From contig JAEYRA010000138.1 of NCBI GenBank assembly GCA_023409755.1, forward strand, positions 1 to 50,879: a stretch of DNA of 50,879 nucleotides, in the 5' to 3' direction. Below the pieces are notes generated by a model, which was not told the DNA's origin, ran no database searches, and saw nothing but the letters and a program-made list of their open reading frames with translations. Below are positions 43,944-50,879 of this stretch, piece after piece. Both the position numbers and the translations under genes were made by a program. Each line of letters begins with the position of its first letter. The first letter of the stretch is position 1. Source of the DNA: Bacillota bacterium. Its GTDB lineage: Bacteria > Bacillota > Clostridia > Christensenellales > UMGS416.

Positions 43944-45413
43944 ATGAAGCTCTACGAACTTTCAGCCGCCCAACTGGCACGAGACATCGCTGATGGGCGG
44001 GTATCGGCCGTGGAAGCCACCCAGTCGATGCTGGAGCGCATCGGCGCGGTGGAACCCAGGGTGGACGCACTGCTGCACTTGGATGCCGATGAGGCCCTGG
44101 CCCGCGCCGCAGCCGTGCAGGCGGAGATTGACCGCCGCCGCAAGGCTGGCGAAGCGCTGCCGCCGCTGGCCGGTGTACCGGTGGTGCTCAAGGACAACCT
44201 TTGCACCCGTGATGTGCCCACGACCTGCGCCAGCAAAATCCTGGCCAACTACCGCCCGCCCTACAACGCGACGGTGGTGGAGAAGCTGGAAGCGGGCCTC
44301 ACCGTGGCGCTGGCCAAGGCCAACATGGACGAGTTTGCCATGGGCTCCTCCTGCGAGCATTCGGCCTTCAAACCCACCCGAAACCCCTGGGCCACCGACC
44401 ACGTGCCCGGCGGTTCGTCGGGCGGCTCGGCTGCGGCGGTCGCTGCGCTGGAAGCGCCTGTTTCCCTGGGCAGCGACACGGGCGGTTCCATCCGCCTGCC
44501 GGCGGCCTTCTGCGGGGTCACAGGCCTGAAACCCACTTACGGCGCCGTATCCCGCTACGGGCTGGTGGCCTTCGCGTCGTCGCTGGATCAAATCGGACCC
44601 TTCGGCCGCAGCGCCGAGGATTGCGCCCTGCTCTACGACGCCATTTGCGGCCATGACCCGATGGATTCAACCTCAGCTGCTGTGCCCCATGCCCCCTGTG
44701 CGCCGCGGCTCAACGAGGACATTGGCAAGCTGCGCATCGGTCTGCCGGTGGAATACTTCGGCGAGGGCGTTGACCCCGCCGTACGTGCCGCCGTGATGGA
44801 AGCTGTCCGTGTTTACGAGGGCATGGGTGCCACGGTGGAGGAAGTCAGCATCCCGGCGCTGGCCCATGCGCTCAGCGCCTACTACCTCATCTCCTCGGCG
44901 GAGGCCAGCTCCAACCTCGCTCGCTTTGACGGTGTGCGGTACGGCTACCGCTCCCCCGATGCCGCCAATGGTGAGGATCTCTATGTGGGCTCCCGCAGCG
45001 AGGGCTTTGGACCCGAGGTAAAACGCCGCATCATGCTGGGCACCTACGCGCTGTGCTCGGGGTATTACGACGAGTACTACAATAAGGCGTTGAAGGTTCG
45101 CTCGGTCGTCAAGGCCGGGTACGACAAGGCCTTTGAACGGTTTGACGTGCTGCTCTCCCCCACCTCGGCCACGCCGGCCTTCCGGCTGGATGAGCGCACC
45201 GGCGACGCACTGGCGATGTACCTGACCGACCTGGCAACGGTGTCGGTGAACATCGCGGGGCTCCCCGGCTTGTCGCTGCCCTGCGGCTTCGCCGACGGCC
45301 TGCCCGTGGGCCTGCAGCTCATCAGCCGGCCCTTCGCTGAAGATCTGCTGCTGCGCGTTGCCCACGCCTACCAACAGGCGACCGACTTCCACACCCGCCG
45401 GCCGGCGCTGTGA
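43944..45413 (+). CDS. gatA: aspartyl/glutamyl-tRNA amidotransferase subunit A
   Basis: 489 aa amidase-family subunit. The Ser-cisSer-Lys catalytic triad is seen as VVLKDNLCT (Lys), GGSSGGSAAAVAA (cis-Ser) and GSDTGGSIRLPAAF (Ser nucleophile). It frees ammonia from glutamine for GatB. The ATG at 43944 follows GAGGAG; an in-frame TTG five codons earlier overlaps that site and is rejected. Confidence 0.97.
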   Translation: MKLYELSAAQLARDIADGRVSAVEATQSMLERIGAVEPRVDALLHLDADEALARAAAVQAEIDRRRKAGEALPPLAGVPVVLKDNLCTRDVPTTCASKILANYRPPYNATVVEKLEAGLTVALAKANMDEFAMGSSCEHSAFKPTRNPWATDHVPGGSSGGSAAAVAALEAPVSLGSDTGGSIRLPAAFCGVTGLKPTYGAVSRYGLVAFASSLDQIGPFGRSAEDCALLYDAICGHDPMDSTSAAVPHAPCAPRLNEDIGKLRIGLPVEYFGEGVDPAVRAAVMEAVRVYEGMGATVEEVSIPALAHALSAYYLISSAEASSNLARFDGVRYGYRSPDAANGEDLYVGSRSEGFGPEVKRRIMLGTYALCSGYYDEYYNKALKVRSVVKAGYDKAFERFDVLLSPTSATPAFRLDERTGDALAMYLTDLATVSVNIAGLPGLSLPCGFADGLPVGLQLISRPFAEDLLLRVAHAYQQATDFHTRRPAL

Positions 45414-45428
45414 CCAAGGAGGATTCCC

Positions 45429-46883
45429 ATGAGTGGTGCTTATGAAACCGTCATCGGCCTGGAGATCCATGCCGAGCTGAATACCAAAAGTAAGATCTTC
45501 TGCCGCTGCTCCACGCAGTTTGGCGGCGAGCCCAACACCCACACCTGCCCCATCTGCACGGCTATGCCCGGCACCCTCCCCGTCCTCAACCGCGAGGCCG
45601 TGGAGAAATGCGTGACCGCTGGGCTGGCTCTGGGGTGTACGATCAATCGCCGGGCCAACATGGATCGGAAGAACTACTTCTACCCCGACCTGCCCAAAGC
45701 CTACCAGATCAGTCAGCTCCATCACCCGCTCTGCCTGGGTGGGGTGGTGCGCTTTCCCTACATCGACGAGAACGGTGTGGAGAAGGAAGGCGCAGTACGC
45801 CTCAATCGCATCCACCTGGAAGAGGACGCCGGCAAATCGCTGCACGATGCCTATGGCCGGTCGACGCTCTTGGACTTCAACCGCTGCGGCGTACCGCTCA
45901 TTGAGATCGTGACCGAACCCGACATCCGCTCCGCCGAGGAAGCCGGCGCGTTCGTCGACACCATCCGTTCCATCCTGCAGTTCGCCGGTGTCTCCGACTG
46001 CCAAATGCAGGAAGGCAGCCTGCGTGCCGACATTAACCTCTCCGTGCGGCCCTGGGGCCAGCAGGAGTTTGGTACCCGCACCGAGATGAAGAACCTCAAC
46101 TCCCTCAAGGCCATCGTGCGGGCGGTAAAGTCCGAAGCCAAGCGCCAGATTGAGGTGCTGGGCGAAGGCGGCCGCATCACACAGGAAACCCGCCGGTGGG
46201 ACGACAACAAGGGCCGCAGCATCGCCATGCGCACCAAGGAAGAGGCCAACGACTACCGGTACTTCCCCGACCCCGACCTGCTGCCCATCGTCATCGATGA
46301 CGAGTGGATGGAGCGCATCCGTACTGCCCTGCCCGAGCTGCCGGAGGCCAAGCGTGCCCGCTATGTGCGGGACTACAGCCTGCCAGAGTACGACGCCGCC
46401 ATCCTGACGACGGACCCGGCGCTGGCCAGTTTCTTTGAGCAGGCCGCTGCCTGCACCGCCAACGCCAAGGCAGTCTCCAACCTGCTGATGGGCGACATCA
46501 TGCGCCGCACCAAGGAGGACGAGAGCCTGACCTTTGCTACGCTGCCCTTCACCCCCCAGGCACTGGCAGAGCTGGTGTCTCTGATGGACAAGGGCATCAT
46601 CAACAGCACCACCGGCAAGACCGTGCTGGACCAGATGTTCCAGACCGGAGGGAACCCACAGGACATCGTGGTGACGCAGGGATTGGCTAAAATCTCCGAC
46701 GACAGTGTGCTGCGAGACGCCGCGCAGAAGGTTGTGGCAGCCAATGCCGCCGCCGTAGCTGACTTCAACGCCGGCAAAGAGAAGATCTTCGGGTTCCTGA
46801 TGGGCCAGATGATGAAGGAGACCCGCGGCAAGGCCGACCCGGACCTGGCCAAGGCCGTGCTGCTGGAGGAAATGAAGAAGTAG
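45429..46883 (+). CDS. gatB: aspartyl/glutamyl-tRNA amidotransferase subunit B
   Basis: 484 aa. YETVIGLEIHAELNTKSKIF, the CxxC-type CRCSTQF...NTHTCPICTAMPG zinc site, and KNYFYPDLPKAYQISQ are present; the C-terminal 150 residues form the helical/YqeY tRNA-binding part. It activates misacylated tRNA with ATP and amidates it with ammonia from GatA. AAGGAGG precedes the ATG. Confidence 0.97.
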   Translation: MSGAYETVIGLEIHAELNTKSKIFCRCSTQFGGEPNTHTCPICTAMPGTLPVLNREAVEKCVTAGLALGCTINRRANMDRKNYFYPDLPKAYQISQLHHPLCLGGVVRFPYIDENGVEKEGAVRLNRIHLEEDAGKSLHDAYGRSTLLDFNRCGVPLIEIVTEPDIRSAEEAGAFVDTIRSILQFAGVSDCQMQEGSLRADINLSVRPWGQQEFGTRTEMKNLNSLKAIVRAVKSEAKRQIEVLGEGGRITQETRRWDDNKGRSIAMRTKEEANDYRYFPDPDLLPIVIDDEWMERIRTALPELPEAKRARYVRDYSLPEYDAAILTTDPALASFFEQAAACTANAKAVSNLLMGDIMRRTKEDESLTFATLPFTPQALAELVSLMDKGIINSTTGKTVLDQMFQTGGNPQDIVVTQGLAKISDDSVLRDAAQKVVAANAAAVADFNAGKEKIFGFLMGQMMKETRGKADPDLAKAVLLEEMKK

Positions 46884-46905
46884 CGTTCCACAGCCGAACA
46901 TGCAT

Positions 46906-46937
46906 ACGGGAGGATGCAGTGCATCCTCCCGTTTTTT
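46906..46937 (+). terminator. intrinsic terminator of aspS-gatCAB
   Basis: 12-bp stem ACGGGAGGATGC / GCATCCTCCCGT with a 3-base loop, then TTTTTT. Confidence 0.9.
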
Positions 46938-47013
46938 ATCATGACAGGACATTCATTATGCGTCACCCAAGTGGCAACAGCTCGATTTTGTAAAGCAGGC
47001 ATATCATCGCTCG

Positions 47014-47050
47014 GTATAAAAAGCGAGGGACGGCTTTCGCCGCCCCTCGC
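47014..47050 (-). terminator. intrinsic terminator of the enolase/SDR operon
   Basis: On the minus strand GCGAGGGGCGGC-GAAA-GCCGTCCCTCGC then TTTTTATA, 16 bases after the SDR stop. The one G-U pair exists only in the minus-strand RNA, giving the direction. Confidence 0.85.
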
Positions 47051-47065
47051 ACCTTGTAGATCCAA

Positions 47066-47851
47066 TCAATAAAGCATGTCGCCCGCGTCCATCGGGATCT
47101 CGCCGCCGTTGATGAGCTCGCACTCGTCGCTGGCCAGGTAGACCGCCATCTTGCCCATGTCTGCGGGGACCATCGGCCGGTGGCCGCCCCCCTTGCGGAA
47201 CTGGAAGTGCTTTTCTTGGATCAAGTACTTGGGCTCGATCATCTGCCCTTCATTGCCAGACTTAGGTGCCTCAATGCGCACGCCGCCCGGCTCCATGCAC
47301 AGCGTCCGGATGCCCTTGGGCCCCAGTTCCAGCGTCGCTTCCCGCTCCAGCATCTTGATGCCGCCCTTGGTCATGCAGTAGACCGGGTCAAACTCGGTCG
47401 CCCGCTTGGCGTGTACGGAGGAATTGTAGAGGATGACGCCGCTCTTATTGGGAACCATGTACTTGGCCGCCTCACGGGTGCAAAGGTAGTAGCCCTTGAG
47501 GTTGACCTTCACCAGGCTGTCGAACGACTCCAAGCGATAGCTGCGGAACCCGACGTTGGTCTGCAGGGCCGCGTTGTTCACCAGAATGTCGATACGGCCG
47601 GTCCAGTTGAAAGCCGCCTGGAACATGGCCTTGACTTCAGCCTCCTGCGAGACATCGGCCTTGAAGATCATGGCCTTGCCGCCCTCAGCGATGATGTCGT
47701 CCCGCACCTTGGCCGCGCCGGCCTCACTGAAGCTGTAGTTGATGACGACAGAAGCGCCTGCCAGGGCCATTTCACGGGCAATGCCCATGCCGATGCCCTT
47801 GCCCGCACCGGTGACGATGGCGGTACGGCCTTCCAATGGTTTCATAATCAT
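47066..47851 (-). CDS. short-chain dehydrogenase/reductase
   Basis: 261 aa classical SDR. The cofactor motif TGAGKGIG (14-21), VNNAA (91-95), Ser144/145 in YNSSVHAK and the catalytic Y158-x3-K162 (VYCMTKGG) are intact. It oxidises an alcohol on a sugar-type substrate with NAD(P). Its start overlaps the stop of the upstream degenerate SDR, so the two proteins are made together and may form a heteromer. It is the last gene of the enolase-SDR-SDR unit. Confidence 0.92.
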   Translation of the reverse strand: MIMKPLEGRTAIVTGAGKGIGMGIAREMALAGASVVINYSFSEAGAAKVRDDIIAEGGKAMIFKADVSQEAEVKAMFQAAFNWTGRIDILVNNAALQTNVGFRSYRLESFDSLVKVNLKGYYLCTREAAKYMVPNKSGVILYNSSVHAKRATEFDPVYCMTKGGIKMLEREATLELGPKGIRTLCMEPGGVRIEAPKSGNEGQMIEPKYLIQEKHFQFRKGGGHRPMVPADMGKMAVYLASDECELINGGEIPMDAGDMLY

Positions 47852-48642
47852 GACCGCACCTCCCCTTCGGCTTTCATTGCCTGGTGGGCACGCCAGTTTG
47901 CACGCGGGTCCACATACTCGTTGATCGCGCCGCCATCCAAGAGGTAGCGTGCGCCGTTGGCGAACATCGCCCGATCAGAGAGCAGGAACGCCGCCAGATT
48001 GCCGACGTCTTCCCAAGTACCCAGCCGGCTGTAAGGCACCTTAAACTGCGCTCCTTCGTAGAAGTGGCTGCGTTCGGATTTGAACTGCTGGTACAGCCCA
48101 TCCACCGCGCCCAGCGCAATCTGGTTGGTACGCACGCTGCTCATGCCATATTCCATGGAGGCTTCCTTCACCAGGTTGCCAACCATGCCCTGGGCCATGC
48201 TGTGCGCCATATCGTAGCCGTTGGGCTTCTCGTCGTGCAGGGTGGTGATGTACACCACCGAGCCGCCGCCGCAATCGCCCACATACTGGCCCAAAACCTG
48301 CATCGTCACAAATGCCGCGCGGGCCGTGGCGAAGAGCCGATCAACCAGCACATCACCTTCCAGCGTCTCCAGCGAGCTGGCCGTGATGTCCACGTGATGG
48401 AACACGATACCGTCGAGTTTGCCATACTGCGTGGCGATCTGGTCACGCAGAGCAGCTGTTTGTGTTTCGTCCGCCAGATCATACCGATACGCCTTGTCGC
48501 AACCGGCGGGTTCGGGTTGGCCTTTTGAAAGGTTGGCCAACACCACGGCGCCTTCGCTCTTGAGAACAGCGATAATGCCGGCGGCACTATCGCTGTCATT
48601 GTCGGCGACCAGTACGACCTTGTTTTCAAGGTCGAGTTTCAT
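47848..48642 (-). CDS. degenerate SDR-family protein, probably non-catalytic
   Basis: 264 aa with SDR-like length and a recognisable C-terminus (SRLGTWEDVGNLAAFLLSD, then YLLDGGA). However the TGxxxGxG motif is replaced by ADNDSDSAAG (13-22), NNAG by FHHVDI, the catalytic Ser by Thr (YITT, 131-134), and Y-x3-K by Y143-DMA-H147, losing the catalytic Lys. It is coupled by ATGA to the intact SDR. It may be a structural partner, or an enzyme with altered chemistry. Confidence 0.8.
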   Translation of the reverse strand: MKLDLENKVVLVADNDSDSAAGIIAVLKSEGAVVLANLSKGQPEPAGCDKAYRYDLADETQTAALRDQIATQYGKLDGIVFHHVDITASSLETLEGDVLVDRLFATARAAFVTMQVLGQYVGDCGGGSVVYITTLHDEKPNGYDMAHSMAQGMVGNLVKEASMEYGMSSVRTNQIALGAVDGLYQQFKSERSHFYEGAQFKVPYSRLGTWEDVGNLAAFLLSDRAMFANGARYLLDGGAINEYVDPRANWRAHQAMKAEGEVRS

Positions 48643-48655
48643 AGTTACTTACACC

Positions 48656-50023
48656 TCAGCTCCAGAGTCTGTCCCAAGACTCGAATTTGTGCCAAAGTTG
48701 AGAGCCTTCCCACAGTGTCTCGTAACGAGCGCTCTTGTGCTGTTCCAGCACTTCGTCGTTCAGGCTGTGGATGCCCAGACCGGGCTCATCGTTGATGCGG
48801 ACGAAGCCATTGTCAACGATCTTGCTGTAGCTGCTCTTGACCATATCCTGCCACCACGGCACATCAACCGAGTGGAACTCCAACGCGAGGAAGTTCTCGG
48901 TTGAGGCAATGCTGTGGGCAGCGGCCAACATAGCAATGGGCGACTCAGCCATATGCACGGCCATGGCCACGCCATAATCCTGTGCCATATCACCAATCTT
49001 CTTGTTCTCCAGAATGCCGCCGGAGGACAGGATGTCGGGGTGGATGACGGAGACGCCGCCCGCCTCGAACAGGGGCTTGAAGCCTTCCTTGAGGTAGATG
49101 TCCTCACCGGTGCAGACCGGGATGTTGACTTCGTTGTTCAGGCGCTTGTAGAGCTCCGGATACTGCCACGGAATCATGTCTTCCAGCCAGGCAATGTTGT
49201 ACTTCTCTATGCGCTTGCCCAGACGAATGCAGCTGTCCAGACCAATGTGACCAAAGTGGTCAAGAGCCAGCGGAATTTCATAGCCGATGACGGAACGCAC
49301 ATCAGCCACATACTTTTCCATGATATCCAGACCCTTTTCGGTAATCTGAATGCCCGTGAACGGATGCATCACGTTATAAGCGTCATAGCCCTTGATGCGC
49401 TTGCCCAAACTGTCGAGATCCATGGCACCCTTGGTGCTGTGGGCTTCAGCAGTAGCGGCATGCATGGAGTCCAACAGGCCCAAGGGAGCATTCAGAGTAC
49501 CCGGGATGCCGTCCAGAATGTTGATGCCCAGATCCATCTTCAGGAACGTGAAGCCCAACGCCATACGCTCCTTCAGTCGCTTGCCCATCTCGATGCCGTC
49601 GTTGCTGTCGCTGTCAGTGTCGCAATAAACGCGAACGGCGTCACGGAACTTGCCGCCCAGCATCTGATACACCGGCATACCATAAGCCTTGCCAGCCAGG
49701 TCCCACAGAGCGAGCTCAATGCCGCAGACACCACCGGCCTGACGGGCAGGAGCGCCGAACTGCTTGATGCGGCGGAAGATCTTGTCAATGTCGCAGGGGT
49801 TCTGGCCAATGATACGGCTCACCAGCATCTGACCATAGATACGGTCGGCGCCATCGCGAACCTCACCATAACCTTCGATGCCCTGGTTGGTCTTGATCTT
49901 GAGAAGCACGCAATGCATGGGCGCTCCCTTGATGTCGCAGAACTCCACGTCCGTAATGCGAAGGTCGGACGGTCTGGAGCAGGTGTTGACATGACTCAGC
50001 GTCTGCTCGAAATTGTTGCTCAT
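48656..50023 (-). CDS. enolase-superfamily enzyme (mandelate racemase subgroup-like)
   Basis: 455 aa from the ATG at 50023 (GGGAGG five bases upstream). Capping domain to about residue 130, then the barrel. Visible residues: K162-x-D164 in LKMDLG, metal ligands D255 (ALDHFG), E281 (WLEDMIP) and E307 (CTGEDIY), and an Asp330/His357 dyad (IHPD, VHMAESP), the arrangement of acid sugar dehydratases. It probably dehydrates a sugar acid, and the two SDRs would act on a related intermediate. The substrate is unknown. Confidence 0.88.
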   Translation of the reverse strand: MSNNFEQTLSHVNTCSRPSDLRITDVEFCDIKGAPMHCVLLKIKTNQGIEGYGEVRDGADRIYGQMLVSRIIGQNPCDIDKIFRRIKQFGAPARQAGGVCGIELALWDLAGKAYGMPVYQMLGGKFRDAVRVYCDTDSDSNDGIEMGKRLKERMALGFTFLKMDLGINILDGIPGTLNAPLGLLDSMHAATAEAHSTKGAMDLDSLGKRIKGYDAYNVMHPFTGIQITEKGLDIMEKYVADVRSVIGYEIPLALDHFGHIGLDSCIRLGKRIEKYNIAWLEDMIPWQYPELYKRLNNEVNIPVCTGEDIYLKEGFKPLFEAGGVSVIHPDILSSGGILENKKIGDMAQDYGVAMAVHMAESPIAMLAAAHSIASTENFLALEFHSVDVPWWQDMVKSSYSKIVDNGFVRINDEPGLGIHSLNDEVLEQHKSARYETLWEGSQLWHKFESWDRLWS

Positions 50024-50050
50024 GGTTGCCTCCCGCTTTGTTTTTCTACA

Positions 50051-50105
50051 TAACCTACCGGTTACATTCCTCTGCAATTTTTACATTATTCTAGTAGGAA
50101 GTCAA
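50051..50105 (-). promoter_or_regulatory. promoter and operator-like palindrome of the enolase operon
   Basis: On the minus strand TTGACT (50100-50105), 16 bases, TAAAAA (50078-50083). Just downstream, the inverted repeat TAACC-TACC-GGTTA (50051-50064; minus strand TGTAACCGGTAGGTTATG) looks like the operator of a LacI or GntR repressor. The regulator gene is not in the window. Confidence 0.5.
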
Positions 50106-50480
50106 TAACAAGGTGAGCGTAATTATATAGACAATGACAGGGGTTCAGAGCCTATTCTATTTTTATAATATATCAAATTTGTTGTTTTATTGTTATATCA
50201 CTGTATGTGTTTCGCTATCAAACTTTTGGATTTGATTTTTTATGTCAATGCTTATGATCTAAGGTACTTTATTCACTATACAGGGTAACTAACAACGCCA
50301 TTCTAAGAGCATGGGATGCCCTGCCTAATGCAGAGGCTTCTGTACACACCCAACACCTAGTGCAATTAGTAAAATACATAAGCCGGCAAAGCTCCGTCGT
50401 ATTGCGAATCGTCTATCGCGAGTAACGCCGATTCACACAACAGCACACATCACTTCCGCTCCATGTCCAGCACTAACCTA
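50106..50480. other. AT-rich intergenic region without genes
   Basis: Bases 50106-50290 are much richer in A and T than the rest of the window, and become average after 50300. I find no ORF with a ribosome binding site, tRNA or riboswitch. It separates the catabolic operon from the rRNA operon. Confidence 0.6.
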
Positions 50481-50507
50481 TTCACCCAAAGCAGTGAGTG
50501 TCCACCT

Positions 50508-50572
50508 GCTCTCCCCACAACCTGGTACGAGTCAAACATAAAGAAGCCGCGCGACGATTCATTCGCCCGCGG
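50508..50572 (-). repeat. terminator-like repeat unit, copy 1 (far)
   Basis: Shares with the copy at 50629 the sequence GCTCTCC-CACAACC-GG-ACGAG followed by AAAGA-GCCGC, 121 bases apart. On the minus strand it ends in a bulged stem (GAACCGCG / CGCGGCTTC) and TTCTTTATG. Confidence 0.65.
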
Positions 50573-50628
50573 TTCTCCTTATCTCTGCATGTGGCTCTCA
50601 TCCCACCCCGCAACAGCGGCGTGCCCCC

Positions 50629-50698
50629 GCTCTCCTCACAACCCGGCACGAGCCACACAAGCAAAGAGGCCGCCCGGCGGCGTGTACGCCGGGCGGCA
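50629..50698 (-). repeat. terminator-like repeat unit, copy 2 (near)
   Basis: Diverged duplicate of the unit at 50508. It ends in a perfect 11-bp stem, GCCGCCCGGCG / CGCCGGGCGGC with a 7-base loop (50670-50698), followed on the minus strand by CTCTTTGCTT. Together with the hairpin at 50727 it makes three terminators in series behind the rRNA operon. Confidence 0.7.
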
Positions 50699-50726
50699 AG
50701 CAGCAGCTCGTACAAGTATCCTAAAC

Positions 50727-50762
50727 TCAAAGAAGGTGTACCAAACGGTACACCTTCTTTGA
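50727..50762 (-). terminator. rRNA operon terminator
   Basis: Perfect 16-bp stem TCAAAGAAGGTGTACC / GGTACACCTTCTTTGA with a 4-base loop, 10 bases past the 5S rRNA 3' end. Confidence 0.9.
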
Positions 50763-50771
50763 CTAATTGGA

Positions 50772-50879
<108 letters not shown>

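Noticed and set aside
50482..50730. 82-codon minus-strand frame after 5S rRNA
   Set aside because: It runs through the terminator hairpins and the duplicated units; no ribosome binding site. The repeat in its translation just mirrors the DNA duplication.

Overview
The window (about 60% G+C except for an AT-rich gap near its right end) looks like a chromosome segment of an anaerobic, endospore-forming Clostridia-type Firmicute. The evidence is: indolepyruvate:ferredoxin oxidoreductase genes; the sporulation pair yabP-yabQ; the Gram-positive purR-glmU-prs-pth-mfd-prsA gene order; an S-box (SAM-I) riboswitch before metK; strong AGGAGG ribosome binding sites; and an indirect Asn-tRNA pathway (archaeal-type AspRS plus GatCAB). 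The species cannot be named from this sequence alone.

Layout. 1-5 kb: iorBA (minus, iorB cut by the window edge), a membrane-anchored GT2 glycosyltransferase (plus), a DUF1697 gene and riboswitch-controlled metK (minus). 5.4-10 kb: a polyamine uptake operon on the plus strand, an XRE-cupin regulator followed by potABCD. 10.1-11.3 kb: a coupled HD-domain/DUF402 pair. 11.3-25.4 kb: a long minus-strand block. Read in transcription order it is purR, glmU, prs, a HAD phosphatase, pth, mfd, a PrsA-type foldase, a YgiQ-type radical SAM protein, uppP, a second HAD protein, a DUF951 gene and lepB. 25.5-27.8 kb: murC (plus) converges on and overlaps yabPQ (minus).

27.8-39.2 kb is the most accessory-like part: a Cys-rich hypothetical protein, hflX with an unusual N-terminal domain and a 10-codon leader ORF, three GNAT acetyltransferases plus an AAC(6')-like one, an aldo/keto reductase, an unknown lipoprotein, a class I methyltransferase preceded by a self-contained promoter/small ORF/terminator unit, and an 11-repeat LysM protein whose ribosome binding site lies in an 11-bp hairpin. 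39.3-46.9 kb: argGH behind an ARG box, then aspS-gatC-gatA-gatB. 47-50 kb: a minus-strand catabolic operon of an enolase-superfamily enzyme, a degenerate SDR and a normal SDR. 50.1-50.9 kb: an AT-rich gap, duplicated terminator-like units, and the 3' part of a 5S rRNA gene.

The signals most worth following up are the hflX leader peptide, which carries R-x-R motifs like those in macrolide-stalling leaders; the perfect JAMM motif in the HflX N-terminal domain; the 31-codon ORF and terminator ahead of the methyltransferase/acetyltransferase pair; the RBS-sequestering hairpin before the LysM gene; and the catalytically degraded SDR coupled to a normal SDR. All functions are read from sequence motifs and gene context. 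No database search or folding program was run.
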